Source of the DNA: an uncultured Blautia sp.
Lineage (GTDB): Bacteria > Bacillota > Clostridia > Lachnospirales > Lachnospiraceae
DNA: 34,637 bases
Direction of reading: 5' to 3'
Assembly: GCA_900556555.1 (NCBI GenBank)
Contig: USPF01000022.1
Coordinates: forward strand, 1-34,637
Position numbers and translations under genes: made by a program. The notes under the pieces were generated by a model. That model had not been told where the DNA came from, made no database searches, and saw nothing but the letters and a program-made list of their open reading frames with translations. This document shows positions 22,643 to 30,942 of the stretch, in pieces. Each line of letters begins with the position of its first letter. Within the stretch, counting starts at the first letter, position 1.

Positions 22643-23302
22643 CTGATTCAGGCTTCGCATAATTGCTTTTTGCTGATTATCAATGTGTACACTCACATAA
22701 TTCTGTGCTTTGCTCTCGTCTCTTCCTCGCAAAGCCTCACAGATTGCTTTATGCTCTTCTGCTAAGGTTCTTCGTACAGCGATATCCTTTAGATATTCCA
22801 TGCGGTAGCGGTACATCTGCTCTCTCAAATTGTTTAAAAGCTGTACCAGCCTCTGATTATTTGTTGCCTGATAAATCGTGTCGTGGAATTTCACATCCAT
22901 CTCCGCCAGTTCTGTAAGGTTCCCTGACTCGATCAGGCTTTGGAAACTCCGCTCTATAGATTCCAGCTTTTCCAGTTCTTCTCCTGTAATACGTTTGCAT
23001 GCAAGAGAAATGGCCAGAACTTCCATTCCCTTTCGTACTTCCAACACGTCATTTAAGTCTCTTTCTGTAATAGAAGCAACCTTTGCTCCTTTTCTTGGTG
23101 CCATCACCACCAGGCCTTCCAGTTCCAGCTTGCGGATTGCTTCGCGGATCGGTGTACGGCTTACTCCAAGCTTATCTGCCAGAGCAATCTCCATCAAACG
23201 TTCTCCTGGTTTTAATTCACCCTTTAAAATCGCCCGGCGCAGGGTATTAAACACTACATCACGTAAAGGCAGGTATTCGTCCATTTCCATCTCCAGATTC
23301 AT
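22637..23302 (-). CDS. GntR/FadR-family transcriptional regulator
   Basis: The 221-residue protein has a GntR winged helix (about 12-75; LADKLGVSRTPIREAIRKLELEGLV, then APRKGAKVA) and a helical FCD ligand domain with the metal-binding Asp/His set (DVKFHDTIY, EEHKAICEAL and SVHI). Such regulators respond to small organic acids or sugars. The ligand is unknown. It overlaps the ispE stop by four bases (ATGA), so the two are co-translated; coupling of a GntR regulator to ispE is a gene order, not a clear functional link. Confidence 0.92.
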   Translation of the reverse strand: MNLEMEMDEYLPLRDVVFNTLRRAILKGELKPGERLMEIALADKLGVSRTPIREAIRKLELEGLVVMAPRKGAKVASITERDLNDVLEVRKGMEVLAISLACKRITGEELEKLESIERSFQSLIESGNLTELAEMDVKFHDTIYQATNNQRLVQLLNNLREQMYRYRMEYLKDIAVRRTLAEEHKAICEALRGRDESKAQNYVSVHIDNQQKAIMRSLNQE

Positions 23303-24177
23303 CTCTGATACCTCCTTCCGCCATTGTTAAATACTGTGGTAAGAAATACTGTTTTTGCCAGCCTGCTTTCCTTCAATGCCTCGCATGCATGCTCTGCTAA
23401 CAGTTTATCGTCAAATAATCCAAACACAGTAGGACCGCTGCCGCTCATAAGTGCATTTAATGCACCGTGTTCCTTCATATGATTCTTGATTTCTTCGATA
23501 ATCGGATAGCGTGGAATCGTAACGGTCTCTAATACATTTTCCATCAAATCCGCCATCTTGTACAGATTATGCCACTGAAGTGCATCCAGCATCTCGTCGA
23601 TTCTCGGATGGGCTTTTAATTCATTTGCCCTAAGATTTTCGTACACAAACTTTGTTGAAACACTGATACCCGGCTTTCCAATCAAAACATAACAATCCGG
23701 GCAGGCAGGCAGTGCACGGAGTTTATCACCAATGCCTTCTGCCAGAGCTGTTCCCCTTAAAAGACAATATGGAACATCGGCTCCGATTTTTACTCCTCTT
23801 TCCATTAAATCTTTCACAGACAGGCCTAACTGGAATAGTCTGTTGACACCTATCATTGCTGCCGCTGCATCAGAACTTCCGCCTGCCATACCTGCTGCCA
23901 CCGGAATCATCTTCTGCAAATCTACTGTTAATCCTTCTTTTACCTGAAATTCATCCATCAGCATCTTTGTTGCTTTATATACCAGATTATTTTCATTTAC
24001 CGGAACATAAGGAAGGTTCGTAGTAATCTTGATTCCTGGTTCCTCACTGATTTCCATATCTAACTGATCATACATATTAATGGTCTGCATAATCATACGA
24101 AGTTCATGGTATCCATCTGCCCGCCTGCCAAGAACATCCAGTCCCAGATTTATCTTTGCAAGTGCCCTTAATTTCAT
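23299..24177 (-). CDS. ispE: 4-diphosphocytidyl-2-C-methyl-D-erythritol kinase
   Basis: IspE phosphorylates CDP-methylerythritol in the MEP route to isoprenoids. The 292-residue GHMP kinase has AKINLGLDVLGRRADGYHEL at the start, the ATP loop PVAAGMAGGSSDAAAA (about 92-107) and a C-terminal LMSGSGPTVFGLF. CAGGAGG precedes the ATG. Isoprenoid carriers feed peptidoglycan synthesis. It is first in a two-gene unit with gntR. Confidence 0.96.
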   Translation of the reverse strand: MKLRALAKINLGLDVLGRRADGYHELRMIMQTINMYDQLDMEISEEPGIKITTNLPYVPVNENNLVYKATKMLMDEFQVKEGLTVDLQKMIPVAAGMAGGSSDAAAAMIGVNRLFQLGLSVKDLMERGVKIGADVPYCLLRGTALAEGIGDKLRALPACPDCYVLIGKPGISVSTKFVYENLRANELKAHPRIDEMLDALQWHNLYKMADLMENVLETVTIPRYPIIEEIKNHMKEHGALNALMSGSGPTVFGLFDDKLLAEHACEALKESRLAKTVFLTTVFNNGGRRYQR

Positions 24178-24237
24178 GCAAAATCCTCCTGATCTTACTT
24201 TTGTACATTGTATATTGTATCCTATTCAGTACATTTT

Positions 24238-24266
24238 ATTCTATATGAAAATCTTGTATTTTTCAA
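24238..24266 (-). promoter_or_regulatory. Promoter of ispE-gntR
   Basis: TTGAAA (24261-24266) and TAGAAT (24238-24243) lie 17 bases apart on the minus strand, just after the nuclease gene stop. No terminator is visible before it. Confidence 0.6.
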
Positions 24267-24268
24267 TG

Positions 24269-25228
24269 TCATTTTTTCACGAATTCTACAGCCTCTTCTT
24301 TGGGGAGTTGATACTTTTCCTCAATTTTTCTCAAAATATCCTCTTCTGGGATGTCCAGTTCCCTTAGAGACTCCACCAGGATAAAAATATTCTGTTCCCT
24401 TTCTTCCTGTTTTCCTTGCTGTTTTGCTGATGCTTTCATATCTTCTAAAGCCTTACACATGTTTACTTCACCTCTTTCATTCATGTATTCCTGTTTATCT
24501 GGCATTAAGTCCTGTGAACTTGTCAGAATACTAATCATATCATAAGTATCTTCCTCTAAATTGGTAAATTCTTTTTTATTATCATTCACATATTTTTCAA
24601 GCTGCTGTTGATTTTCATGCCTCTGCAAAAATCCAAATACTAATTTTGCATCCGTACACATCTCCTCTGTTCCGCGAAAACGCCTCACATCTACTATATA
24701 AATTGGATAGTTCACAACCTTATTCCGCACCACTTCAGGAATATTTTCCCAATTCAGCATATCATTCAAACATGTCGGCCCATTCCATGGTTCTTTCCCA
24801 TAATATAAAACCATTGTCAGAATAGGATTCAGTTTATCCTTTGACGAAAAACCAGAAAGGTACTCCGCTCCCGTCAAATCCTTTGCCCTTTTATGTCTTT
24901 TTTTAATATTTTGCAATTGTTCTTCATATCCAAGAAAATCATACTTCCATACCTTAATGGGCATAGCATAATGAATATCCTCTTGATTTTCTATTCCTAT
25001 CAGTGCAAAATTCACGCCAAAATCTGCCTTCTTAAATACATCCCGATATCCATAGATCTGCATTTTCTTCTTCAAACTCCCAAAGAGACCTCCTGTATAA
25101 GTATCTCTGCCACGAAGCTGGCTTCCTTTCACAATTTTCCTTCCTTGAAAAATACCTGCATTCACTATATCTGCAAACCGTGCATTATCTGCCCAAAATC
25201 TTCTGGTAACTTCATCACTCTGTCCCAT
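24269..25228 (-). CDS. Rpn/YhgA-like PD-(D/E)XK nuclease
   Basis: A 319-residue protein of the Rpn recombination-promoting nuclease / putative transposase group. The family opening ADNARFADIVNAGIF, a restriction-like core with DFGVNFALIGIENQ (acidic residues and the E-x-Q form of the motif) and AMPIKVWKYD are present. So is the typical ILTMVLYYGKEPWNGPTCLNDML segment. The C-terminal ~90 residues are charged and helical and end with a short DIPEEDILRKIEEKYQL helix pair, as usual in the family. The role in the cell is unclear. It stands alone behind 318 bases with several promoter-like sites; such genes are often multi-copy and mobile by recombination. Confidence 0.82.
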   Translation of the reverse strand: MGQSDEVTRRFWADNARFADIVNAGIFQGRKIVKGSQLRGRDTYTGGLFGSLKKKMQIYGYRDVFKKADFGVNFALIGIENQEDIHYAMPIKVWKYDFLGYEEQLQNIKKRHKRAKDLTGAEYLSGFSSKDKLNPILTMVLYYGKEPWNGPTCLNDMLNWENIPEVVRNKVVNYPIYIVDVRRFRGTEEMCTDAKLVFGFLQRHENQQQLEKYVNDNKKEFTNLEEDTYDMISILTSSQDLMPDKQEYMNERGEVNMCKALEDMKASAKQQGKQEEREQNIFILVESLRELDIPEEDILRKIEEKYQLPKEEAVEFVKK

Positions 25229-25311
25229 AAGTACATCCTCCTGCCTGTTTGTTCTATACCACAGTTTGTCTGTACAACAAAAGCAATGAACTTTTTACTT
25301 TATATATCTAC

Positions 25312-25340
25312 ATTATAAATAGAATATATACAGATAACAA
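25312..25340 (-). promoter_or_regulatory. Likely promoter of the Rpn nuclease gene
   Basis: TTGTTA (25335-25340), 17 bases and TATAAT (25312-25317) on the minus strand give a good promoter with a ~80-base leader. A closer alternative, TTGTTG-16-TATAGA with a TGG extension (25253-25280), also exists. Confidence 0.6.
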
Positions 25341-25440
25341 TACTGCTGGTATAAATTCCTGCTATTTTATTATTTGACTAATTGAAATTTTGGCGAACTG
25401 CCAACAGATATGAGAAAAGACAATCTCTCTGATTTCGTTT

Positions 25441-25469
25441 ATTCTATCATGAATTCCTTATCTTTACAA
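25441..25469 (-). promoter_or_regulatory. Second promoter-like site far ahead of the nuclease gene
   Basis: TTGTAA (25464-25469), 17 bases, TAGAAT (25441-25446) on the minus strand, about 200 bases before the nuclease start with no gene between. Confidence 0.4.
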
Positions 25470-25546
25470 CTGCTTCTTTTTCTGGAGCTGCCGCCTCAAA
25501 CTGAAATCATAAATATTCATCTAAAACGGCTGCTCCATTCCCTTCC

Positions 25547-27106
25547 TTACCGCTCCACTTTCTTCATCAAGATCAGTGTATCATACGGCTTCACATTTTC
25601 ATTTTCCAGCCCATTTAGCTGGACAATATTTTCGATTGTTGTATAGAATTTCTTGGCAATATCCCATAGAGAATCCTGCGGCTGTACCTGATATCCTACA
25701 ATTCCCGGCATACTGCACAGTTTTTCCCTGTCTAATTCATGTTCCTCGATTTCCTGAATGATTCCTGTATCCGTCTGTTCCAAAACAATCGCATTCAAAT
25801 TCATTACAATCTTCACTTCGATTTCATCACTGTCTATCATAGTGGTAGAAAGCTGCTCTAAATCTGCCCTGAGATGATAAACACAATTTTCGGTGATATT
25901 TTCTGCCTCTATGGTATGGCTGAATGGAATCATAGTCTCCATAGAATAGAATGGCATCTCATCGTCTCCTATGATATAGAGGATACGCACTTGGATAATT
26001 CCCTCTACTAAGATGCCATTCTCCACGATTTTCGTACTGTCGACTTTCACAGTTCCGTCACTGTGACAGATTTGAAGGATTTTCCCCTGGCTATTTTCTG
26101 CTTTCACACGGTCATTCACTTTACATTTTGAAAAATTCTTTACCAGTAAACTTTCCAGTTTATAATTCTTACGAATTGCCCTGCAATCTTTTACCGGGGT
26201 ATAAACATCCATTAAAAGAGAAACGTCTTCCTCCTCATAAATTTTCATTTCTAATTCTAAGGCCGTATCTACGCTGAGAATCCTGTCTTCTCCATCATCA
26301 TCTTGCTTTACTTTCAATTCGCTGTGCGGCACATTAATAATCACATTGGGAATCATATCCGGGGTGCAGCCGCTGCATTCCACCTCCTGATAAAAAGGCA
26401 CAGAATGTTCCAGCCACTGAAGAGAATTATTGTCATCATTTCCACGATAAAGGGCAAACAGAAACAATTCTCCTTTAACCCCGGTCTTATCATTCTCAGC
26501 CCGGATGTCCAGTCCACGTACTTCCACGGTATCCCACAGTAATTCATAGATATCAGGCTTATTAGAACTCAGAGCAATATCCTCTTTAATACGCATGATA
26601 TCTTTTTTATGTACTGCGGTGCTCATAATGGAGACTTCTTGTTTTTTCTGGGAAATATCACTGTCTTCCACCCCAAGTGGAATTTCCACCTGACGGAAAT
26701 CTTCCACATAAGCAGTAAAGGTCACCAGGGCTTTCATATTCAGTTTTCTGGAATTAATAAGCTGGATGCTCAAATCCTCAATGTCCCATTTCACCTGCAC
26801 CTTATCTCCGTTTTCCAGTCCTTCCAGATTCATAGTCTCTCCAATAGGAAGATTTCCCATCAGACTATATATTTTCCGCTCCGGGCCGTCACTGACGTAA
26901 AGAAGATAAACCACAAGAGCACCTGACAGATAGGCTTTTCCCTGGGAAATCTGAATATCGTCAATCTGGATTTCCCCCTTTTTCTGAATCATTCTTCCGA
27001 TATCCGGTTTGACATCTGGTACATTCAAATCCTCATCAAAGGTAATCTGGCTTACCGCCTCACATTTTCTTTCCATCATATACATTTTTTTTGTAATCAG
27101 TTCCAC
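25547..27106 (-). CDS. sipL: SpoIVA-interacting spore coat protein SipL
   Basis: A 519-residue protein with repeated DUF3794 domains (about 1-160, 160-310 and 310-460; NVPDVKPDIGRMI and the SSNKPDIYELLWDTVEVRG repeat are typical). A C-terminal LysM domain (about 469-516; GYQVQPQDSLWDIAKKFYTT) follows. This is the layout of Clostridioides SipL, which binds SpoIVA through the LysM and anchors the coat on the forespore. The start is a GTG with AAGGGG 7 bases ahead, and the opening MELITKKMYMMERKCEAV fits the family. It follows a PrcB-like lipoprotein by 15 bases and probably shares a sigma-E-type promoter with it. Confidence 0.9.
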   Translation of the reverse strand: MELITKKMYMMERKCEAVSQITFDEDLNVPDVKPDIGRMIQKKGEIQIDDIQISQGKAYLSGALVVYLLYVSDGPERKIYSLMGNLPIGETMNLEGLENGDKVQVKWDIEDLSIQLINSRKLNMKALVTFTAYVEDFRQVEIPLGVEDSDISQKKQEVSIMSTAVHKKDIMRIKEDIALSSNKPDIYELLWDTVEVRGLDIRAENDKTGVKGELFLFALYRGNDDNNSLQWLEHSVPFYQEVECSGCTPDMIPNVIINVPHSELKVKQDDDGEDRILSVDTALELEMKIYEEEDVSLLMDVYTPVKDCRAIRKNYKLESLLVKNFSKCKVNDRVKAENSQGKILQICHSDGTVKVDSTKIVENGILVEGIIQVRILYIIGDDEMPFYSMETMIPFSHTIEAENITENCVYHLRADLEQLSTTMIDSDEIEVKIVMNLNAIVLEQTDTGIIQEIEEHELDREKLCSMPGIVGYQVQPQDSLWDIAKKFYTTIENIVQLNGLENENVKPYDTLILMKKVER

Positions 27107-27121
27107 ACTAAGACCCCTTTT

Positions 27122-27532
27122 CTACTCAAAAATTACCGGCTCTTCCCGGTACTTCATCTTAATGACCAGGCATGGAAAAGAGGACTCTTCCGTCAATTCT
27201 TCTTTGCTATCCGGTCCAAGAAGTGTTGTCTGCAAATGAATGGCATTGTCCCAAAGTGATAAATCTTCAATTTGAATACTGTATCCACCTGTTTCCTGTT
27301 TTCCATATCCCTTCATCAGATACAGAAACCCTCCGTCTTGATAGGTCATCTGAAATTCTTTTTCCTGATTTTGCTCCACCAATTCCTTTACTTTTTCCGG
27401 ATAGTCTTCTTTCTTTACAACCGTATATTCTGGTTTGAGACCATCCTGTGCCCTCACCTTTTCAATACTGCATCCACACAAAAAGCAAGACATCAATGCA
27501 ATCACCAGCACTCCTGCTCCCCATTTTTTCAC
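27122..27532 (-). CDS. PrcB-like lipoprotein ahead of sipL
   Basis: The 136-residue protein has a lipoprotein signal (LMSCFLCGC, lipidation probably at Cys21) and a small beta-sandwich with TGGYSIQIEDLSL, followed by the family's CLVIKMKY-type strand. This matches the PrcB C-terminal domain (PF14343), a partner of proteases in spirochetes but of unknown role in clostridia. The start is a GTG; CAGGG is close and GAAGG further off, so translation may be weak. It is the first gene of the unit with sipL, which suggests a sporulation role (inference). Confidence 0.72.
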   Translation of the reverse strand: MKKWGAGVLVIALMSCFLCGCSIEKVRAQDGLKPEYTVVKKEDYPEKVKELVEQNQEKEFQMTYQDGGFLYLMKGYGKQETGGYSIQIEDLSLWDNAIHLQTTLLGPDSKEELTEESSFPCLVIKMKYREEPVIFE

Positions 27533-27569
27533 ATTACCCTGCCGCCTTCACTTTGCCAGTCTTATCCTA

Positions 27570-27598
27570 TATGTATGCTTATATTTCCTGGATTATAC
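27570..27598 (-). promoter_or_regulatory. Candidate sigma-E promoter for the lipoprotein-sipL unit
   Basis: GTATAAT (27592-27598), 14 bases and CATACATA (27570-27577) on the minus strand resemble the Bacillus sigma-E pattern (KMATATT, 14-15, CATACAHT), matching 5 of 7 and 7 of 8. It sits about 38 bases before the start codon. SipL is sigma-E controlled in Clostridioides. Confidence 0.45.
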
Positions 27599-27609
27599 CT
27601 TGATTTTGC

Positions 27610-27638
27610 TTGCAACTTCCTATTGTTTTCATTATAAT
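27610..27638 (+). promoter_or_regulatory. Promoter of the PlsC-type acyltransferase gene
   Basis: TTGCAA (27610-27615), 17 bases, TATAAT (27633-27638) on the plus strand: a near-consensus sigma-A promoter 35 bases before the start codon. Confidence 0.8.
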
Positions 27639-27673
27639 GGTTTACATGTATATGGAAGGAAAAGGTATGTGCT

Positions 27674-28417
27674 ATGATACGTTTTATTATTGTATGTATT
27701 TGTGTAGTTGGTTATCTGATTTTATCCATTCCCATTCTGCTGGCTGAGTGGGTTGTGGGAAAATTTAATCCCCGTGCCAAAGATATCAGTTCCCTGCGGA
27801 TTATTCAGACTGTATTCCGCTTTATTTTAAAAGTAACGGGAGCAGACATTACCATTATTGGTCACGAAAATGTTCCCAAAAACCAGGCTGTGCTCTACAT
27901 CGGAAATCACAGAAGTTTCTTCGATATTCTTCTTACCTATGTACACTGTCCTGACCTGACAGGCTACGTTGCCAAAAAAGAAATGGAGCCTATTCCTCTG
28001 CTTTCTATCTGGATGCGGTATCTCCACTGTCTGTTTCTCGACAGAAAAGATATCAAGGAAGGTATGAAAACCATTCTGACTGCCATTGAAAAAGTCAAAA
28101 ATGGTATTTCTATCTGTATCTTCCCGGAGGGAACCAGAAATAAAGGGAATGATGAGCTGGAACTGCTTCCATTCCACGAAGGCAGCTTCAAAATCGCAAC
28201 AAAATCCGGTTGTCCCATTATTCCAATGGCTATCAGCAATTCCGCTGAAATCTTTGAGAATCATTTTCCAAAGATTAAGCCTTGTAAGGTGGTTGTGGAA
28301 TACGGAAAACCGATTTATCCTGAACAGCTTTCCAAAGAGGATAAGAAACGCCTGGGGGCTTATACCCAGGGAATTATCTTAGAAATGTTGAAGAAAAATC
28401 AAGAGTTGGTGAAATAA
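27674..28417 (+). CDS. plsC: 1-acyl-sn-glycerol-3-phosphate acyltransferase
   Basis: The enzyme adds the second acyl chain in phosphatidic acid synthesis at the inner face of the membrane. The 247-residue protein has an N-terminal membrane helix (about 3-25), the catalytic NHRSFFD (HX4D, near 79-84), LDRKD, the phosphate-binding FPEGTRNKG and the later PIIPMAISNS. GGAAGGAAAAGG lies ahead of the ATG. It is a single-gene unit divergent from the sipL unit and ends at a two-way terminator shared with murF. Confidence 0.92.
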   Translation: MIRFIIVCICVVGYLILSIPILLAEWVVGKFNPRAKDISSLRIIQTVFRFILKVTGADITIIGHENVPKNQAVLYIGNHRSFFDILLTYVHCPDLTGYVAKKEMEPIPLLSIWMRYLHCLFLDRKDIKEGMKTILTAIEKVKNGISICIFPEGTRNKGNDELELLPFHEGSFKIATKSGCPIIPMAISNSAEIFENHFPKIKPCKVVVEYGKPIYPEQLSKEDKKRLGAYTQGIILEMLKKNQELVK

Positions 28418-28467
28418 AAAAGGATATGGGGCGTGCTCTCACACGGGCATCAACCATATCCTTTTTT
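28416..28467. terminator. Two-way terminator between plsC and murF
   Basis: GGATATGG (28422-28429) pairs with CCATATCC (28454-28461), with A-run on the left and T-run on the right extending the stem; an inner GTG/CAC pair lies in the loop. The layout works in both directions. Confidence 0.9.
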
Positions 28468-28479
28468 CTTATATGATGT

Positions 28480-29850
28480 TTATAATCTTTCCAGCACCTT
28501 CACCACATCTTCAAATCCCATGAAGTGAGATGCCTTAACCAAAACGGTATCCCCTTCCTGTAAAATCTTCGGAAGCTCTTTCAGCATTTTTTCTTTTGTT
28601 GCAAAATGAAGGATTGCCTTTGCCGGAGCTGCATGTTTCGCAGCTTCTGCCATATACTGTGACAATTCTCCTACACAAAGAAGCAGATCAAGATTTCTGG
28701 AAGCTGCATACACACCTACTTCCCTGTGCATTTCCACTTCGTCTTCTCCCAGTTCTCCCATATCACCCAGAATTGCCACTTTTCTTCCCATGGCATCTGT
28801 AAGGACATCCAGAGATGCCTTCATAGACACTGGATTGGCATTATAACAATCATCTACAACTGTATATTTTCCGGTTTCTATGATATGGAATCTTCCGCTG
28901 ACTGGCTGAAGACTCTCGATACCTGCCTTGATTTCTTCCAGACTAAGTCCATAGGTAAGCCCTACTGCTGTTCCCGCTAAGGCATTATAAACCATATGAT
29001 GTCCCGGAATCGGAATCAAAACAGAAAAGCTTCCCCTTTCTGTATGAATACAGCAGGAAATTCCCTTTAAACCTTCTGGTTTGATTTCATCTGCCCAGAT
29101 TCCGCTATGGTTTTCTATTCCGAAAAATACTGGTTTTATGCCTTTCACTTCTTCCACTGTCACTAACTTATCATCATCACCATTTAAAATCACATGCCCT
29201 TCCGGCTTCAGGAAATCGAAAATCTCTGTTTTTGCTTTCAGGATTCCATCTCTTGATTTTAAAAATTCCAGATGACAAAGACCAATATTTGTGATTACAC
29301 AGGTATCCGGTCTGGCTATTTTTGCAAGGCGGTGCATCTCACCAAAATCACTGATTCCCATTTCCAGCACAGCCATCTCATGCTCATCTCTCAGACGGAA
29401 TACTGTCAAAGGGAGACCCAATTCATTGTTGAAATTTCCCTGGGTCTTCAAGGTACAGTATTTTTGTGATAAAACTGCTGCAATCATTTCTTTGGTGCTT
29501 GTCTTTCCTACACTTCCTGTAATTCCCACAACCGGAATCGCAAGCTGTGCCAAATAGTATTCTGCAATGTCTTTGACTGCCTGGAGGGATGACTCCACTA
29601 AAATATAGGGATATGGCTTCTCTCCCAGCTCTTTTTCTGACAAAGTGGCAAGTGCCCCCTTCTCCATAACATCTTCTATAAAATCATGTGCATCCGCCCT
29701 GGCTCCCTTGATTGGGACAAATAAGCCGCCCTCTTCTGCCTTTCTGCTGTCTGTGAAGATGCTGCCTACTTCCTGGTTTTTCTTTTCTTCTGTTCCCACA
29801 TAAGTACCATGACAGGCTTCTGCTATATGTGCAAGTGTCAGATTTTTCAT
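28480..29850 (-). CDS. murF: UDP-MurNAc-tripeptide--D-Ala-D-Ala ligase
   Basis: MurF adds D-Ala-D-Ala to the UDP-MurNAc-tripeptide, the last cytoplasmic step of peptidoglycan precursor synthesis. The 456-residue protein has the N-terminal substrate domain, the Mur ligase ATP loop GITGSVGKTSTKEMI (near 110-125), NFNNELGLPLTVF, the VVDDCYNANPVSMKASLD segment and ILGDMGELG. GGGAGG precedes the ATG. It follows ddl by 30 bases, so the maker of D-Ala-D-Ala and its user are one unit. Confidence 0.96.
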   Translation of the reverse strand: MKNLTLAHIAEACHGTYVGTEEKKNQEVGSIFTDSRKAEEGGLFVPIKGARADAHDFIEDVMEKGALATLSEKELGEKPYPYILVESSLQAVKDIAEYYLAQLAIPVVGITGSVGKTSTKEMIAAVLSQKYCTLKTQGNFNNELGLPLTVFRLRDEHEMAVLEMGISDFGEMHRLAKIARPDTCVITNIGLCHLEFLKSRDGILKAKTEIFDFLKPEGHVILNGDDDKLVTVEEVKGIKPVFFGIENHSGIWADEIKPEGLKGISCCIHTERGSFSVLIPIPGHHMVYNALAGTAVGLTYGLSLEEIKAGIESLQPVSGRFHIIETGKYTVVDDCYNANPVSMKASLDVLTDAMGRKVAILGDMGELGEDEVEMHREVGVYAASRNLDLLLCVGELSQYMAEAAKHAAPAKAILHFATKEKMLKELPKILQEGDTVLVKASHFMGFEDVVKVLERL

Positions 29851-29880
29851 TTTTGCTTTCCTCCCAAACCACTGAAACCA

Positions 29881-30912
29881 TTACTGATATTTCTTTAAAG
29901 AAACCTCTATGAGTTTTTCACAAAGCTGTGGATAATTCATTCCAATGACCTTTGCTTCCTGTGGAATCAGGCTGGTAGGTGTCATACCCGGCAGGGTATT
30001 GGCTTCCAGACAATACATACTTCCGTCTTCTTCCATCAGAAAATCCAGTCTTGCATACGCCTGAAGATTCAAAGCCTCATAGCCTTTTTCTGCATACATC
30101 TGCATTTCTTTTGTAAGAGACGCAGACAGTTCTGCCGGACAGGTTTCCACGCAGGAACCTGCGGAATATTTGTTTTTATAATCATAAAATCCCTGTAAAG
30201 GTGCGATTTCAATGACCGGATATGCTTTTCCATCTACCACTGCCACAGAAAACTCTCTTCCTGTGATAAACTGCTCTACCACTACCTGGTTTTCATAGGA
30301 AAAAGCCTCTGCCAGTGCCATGCTATACTCCTGCTGATTGTGAGCAATGCAGACACCTACGCTAGAGCCTCCACAGCATGGTTTTACGATAACAGGAAAA
30401 TCCATTCCGTAATCTGCCAGGGAACTGCTGCAATTTTCTTTCTCTAAAGTCATTCCCTTTGGTGTCGGAATCCCCTTTGCCTCAAAGACCATCTTCGTGA
30501 TGCCCTTATCCATGGCCATTCCGCTGCTTAAAGGTCCGCAGCCGGTATATTTCACACCTAACAAGTCCAGAACAGACTGAACCTTTCCGTCTTCACCATT
30601 GGCACCGTGCAGAGCAAGGAATACAATGTCTGCTTTCTGGCACAATTCCAGAACATGTGGACCAAAGAACTCTTTTCTGGTTTTCATCACTTCTTCCAGA
30701 CGGCTGCTCTGTTCCCTCATCCAGTTTGCATCCTTCTCCACATCATATTTTTCAGGGAATACTTCCTCTCCCACAGTGTCTTTTCCAAAATAAGCATCCA
30801 CCAGCACAGCTCTGTGATTTCTCTCTCTAAGTGCCTGGCAGACACCTTGTCCTGATGAAATAGAAACTTCTCTTTCTGTACTGTTTCCTCCTGCTAAAAC
30901 TACGATATTCAT
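29881..30912 (-). CDS. ddl: D-alanine--D-alanine ligase
   Basis: The 343-residue ATP-grasp enzyme joins two D-Ala. Seen are VVLAGGNSTEREVSISSG at the start, LHGANGEDGKVQSVLDLLGVKYTG, KPCCGGSSVGV, and the C-terminal YARLDFLMEEDGSMYCLEANTLPGMT with Mg-binding Glu/Asn. Nothing points to a vancomycin-type D-Ala-D-Lac variant, and no van genes are present. AAAGGAG, inside the palindrome CCTTTGCAAAGG, precedes the ATG. It sits between the L,D-transpeptidase gene and murF. Confidence 0.96.
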   Translation of the reverse strand: MNIVVLAGGNSTEREVSISSGQGVCQALRERNHRAVLVDAYFGKDTVGEEVFPEKYDVEKDANWMREQSSRLEEVMKTRKEFFGPHVLELCQKADIVFLALHGANGEDGKVQSVLDLLGVKYTGCGPLSSGMAMDKGITKMVFEAKGIPTPKGMTLEKENCSSSLADYGMDFPVIVKPCCGGSSVGVCIAHNQQEYSMALAEAFSYENQVVVEQFITGREFSVAVVDGKAYPVIEIAPLQGFYDYKNKYSAGSCVETCPAELSASLTKEMQMYAEKGYEALNLQAYARLDFLMEEDGSMYCLEANTLPGMTPTSLIPQEAKVIGMNYPQLCEKLIEVSLKKYQ

Positions 30913-30942
30913 ATCATATTATCTCCTTTGCAAAGGTTTCTT

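Larger units (their letters stand above)
25229..25546. other. 318-base gap between sipL and the nuclease gene
   Basis: No credible gene is seen; a plus-strand frame at 25410-25646 runs into sipL and has no ribosome site. The gap holds two or three minus-strand promoter-like sites (25253-25280, 25312-25340, 25441-25469) and, next to sipL, an imperfect stem GGAGC-A-GCCG / CGGC-A-GCTCC with a ~32-base loop and AGAAAAAG after it. That could be a weak terminator for sipL. Confidence 0.5.

Noticed and set aside
24893..25318. Plus-strand 141-codon frame
   Set aside because: Antisense to the Rpn nuclease and its promoter, with low-complexity composition and no ribosome site.
25410..25646. Plus-strand 78-codon frame in the sipL gap
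   Set aside because: Overlaps 100 bases of sipL, no ribosome site or promoter; not a gene.
27827..28264. Minus-strand 145-codon frame
   Set aside because: Fully antisense to plsC, whose catalytic motifs are intact; no ribosome site.
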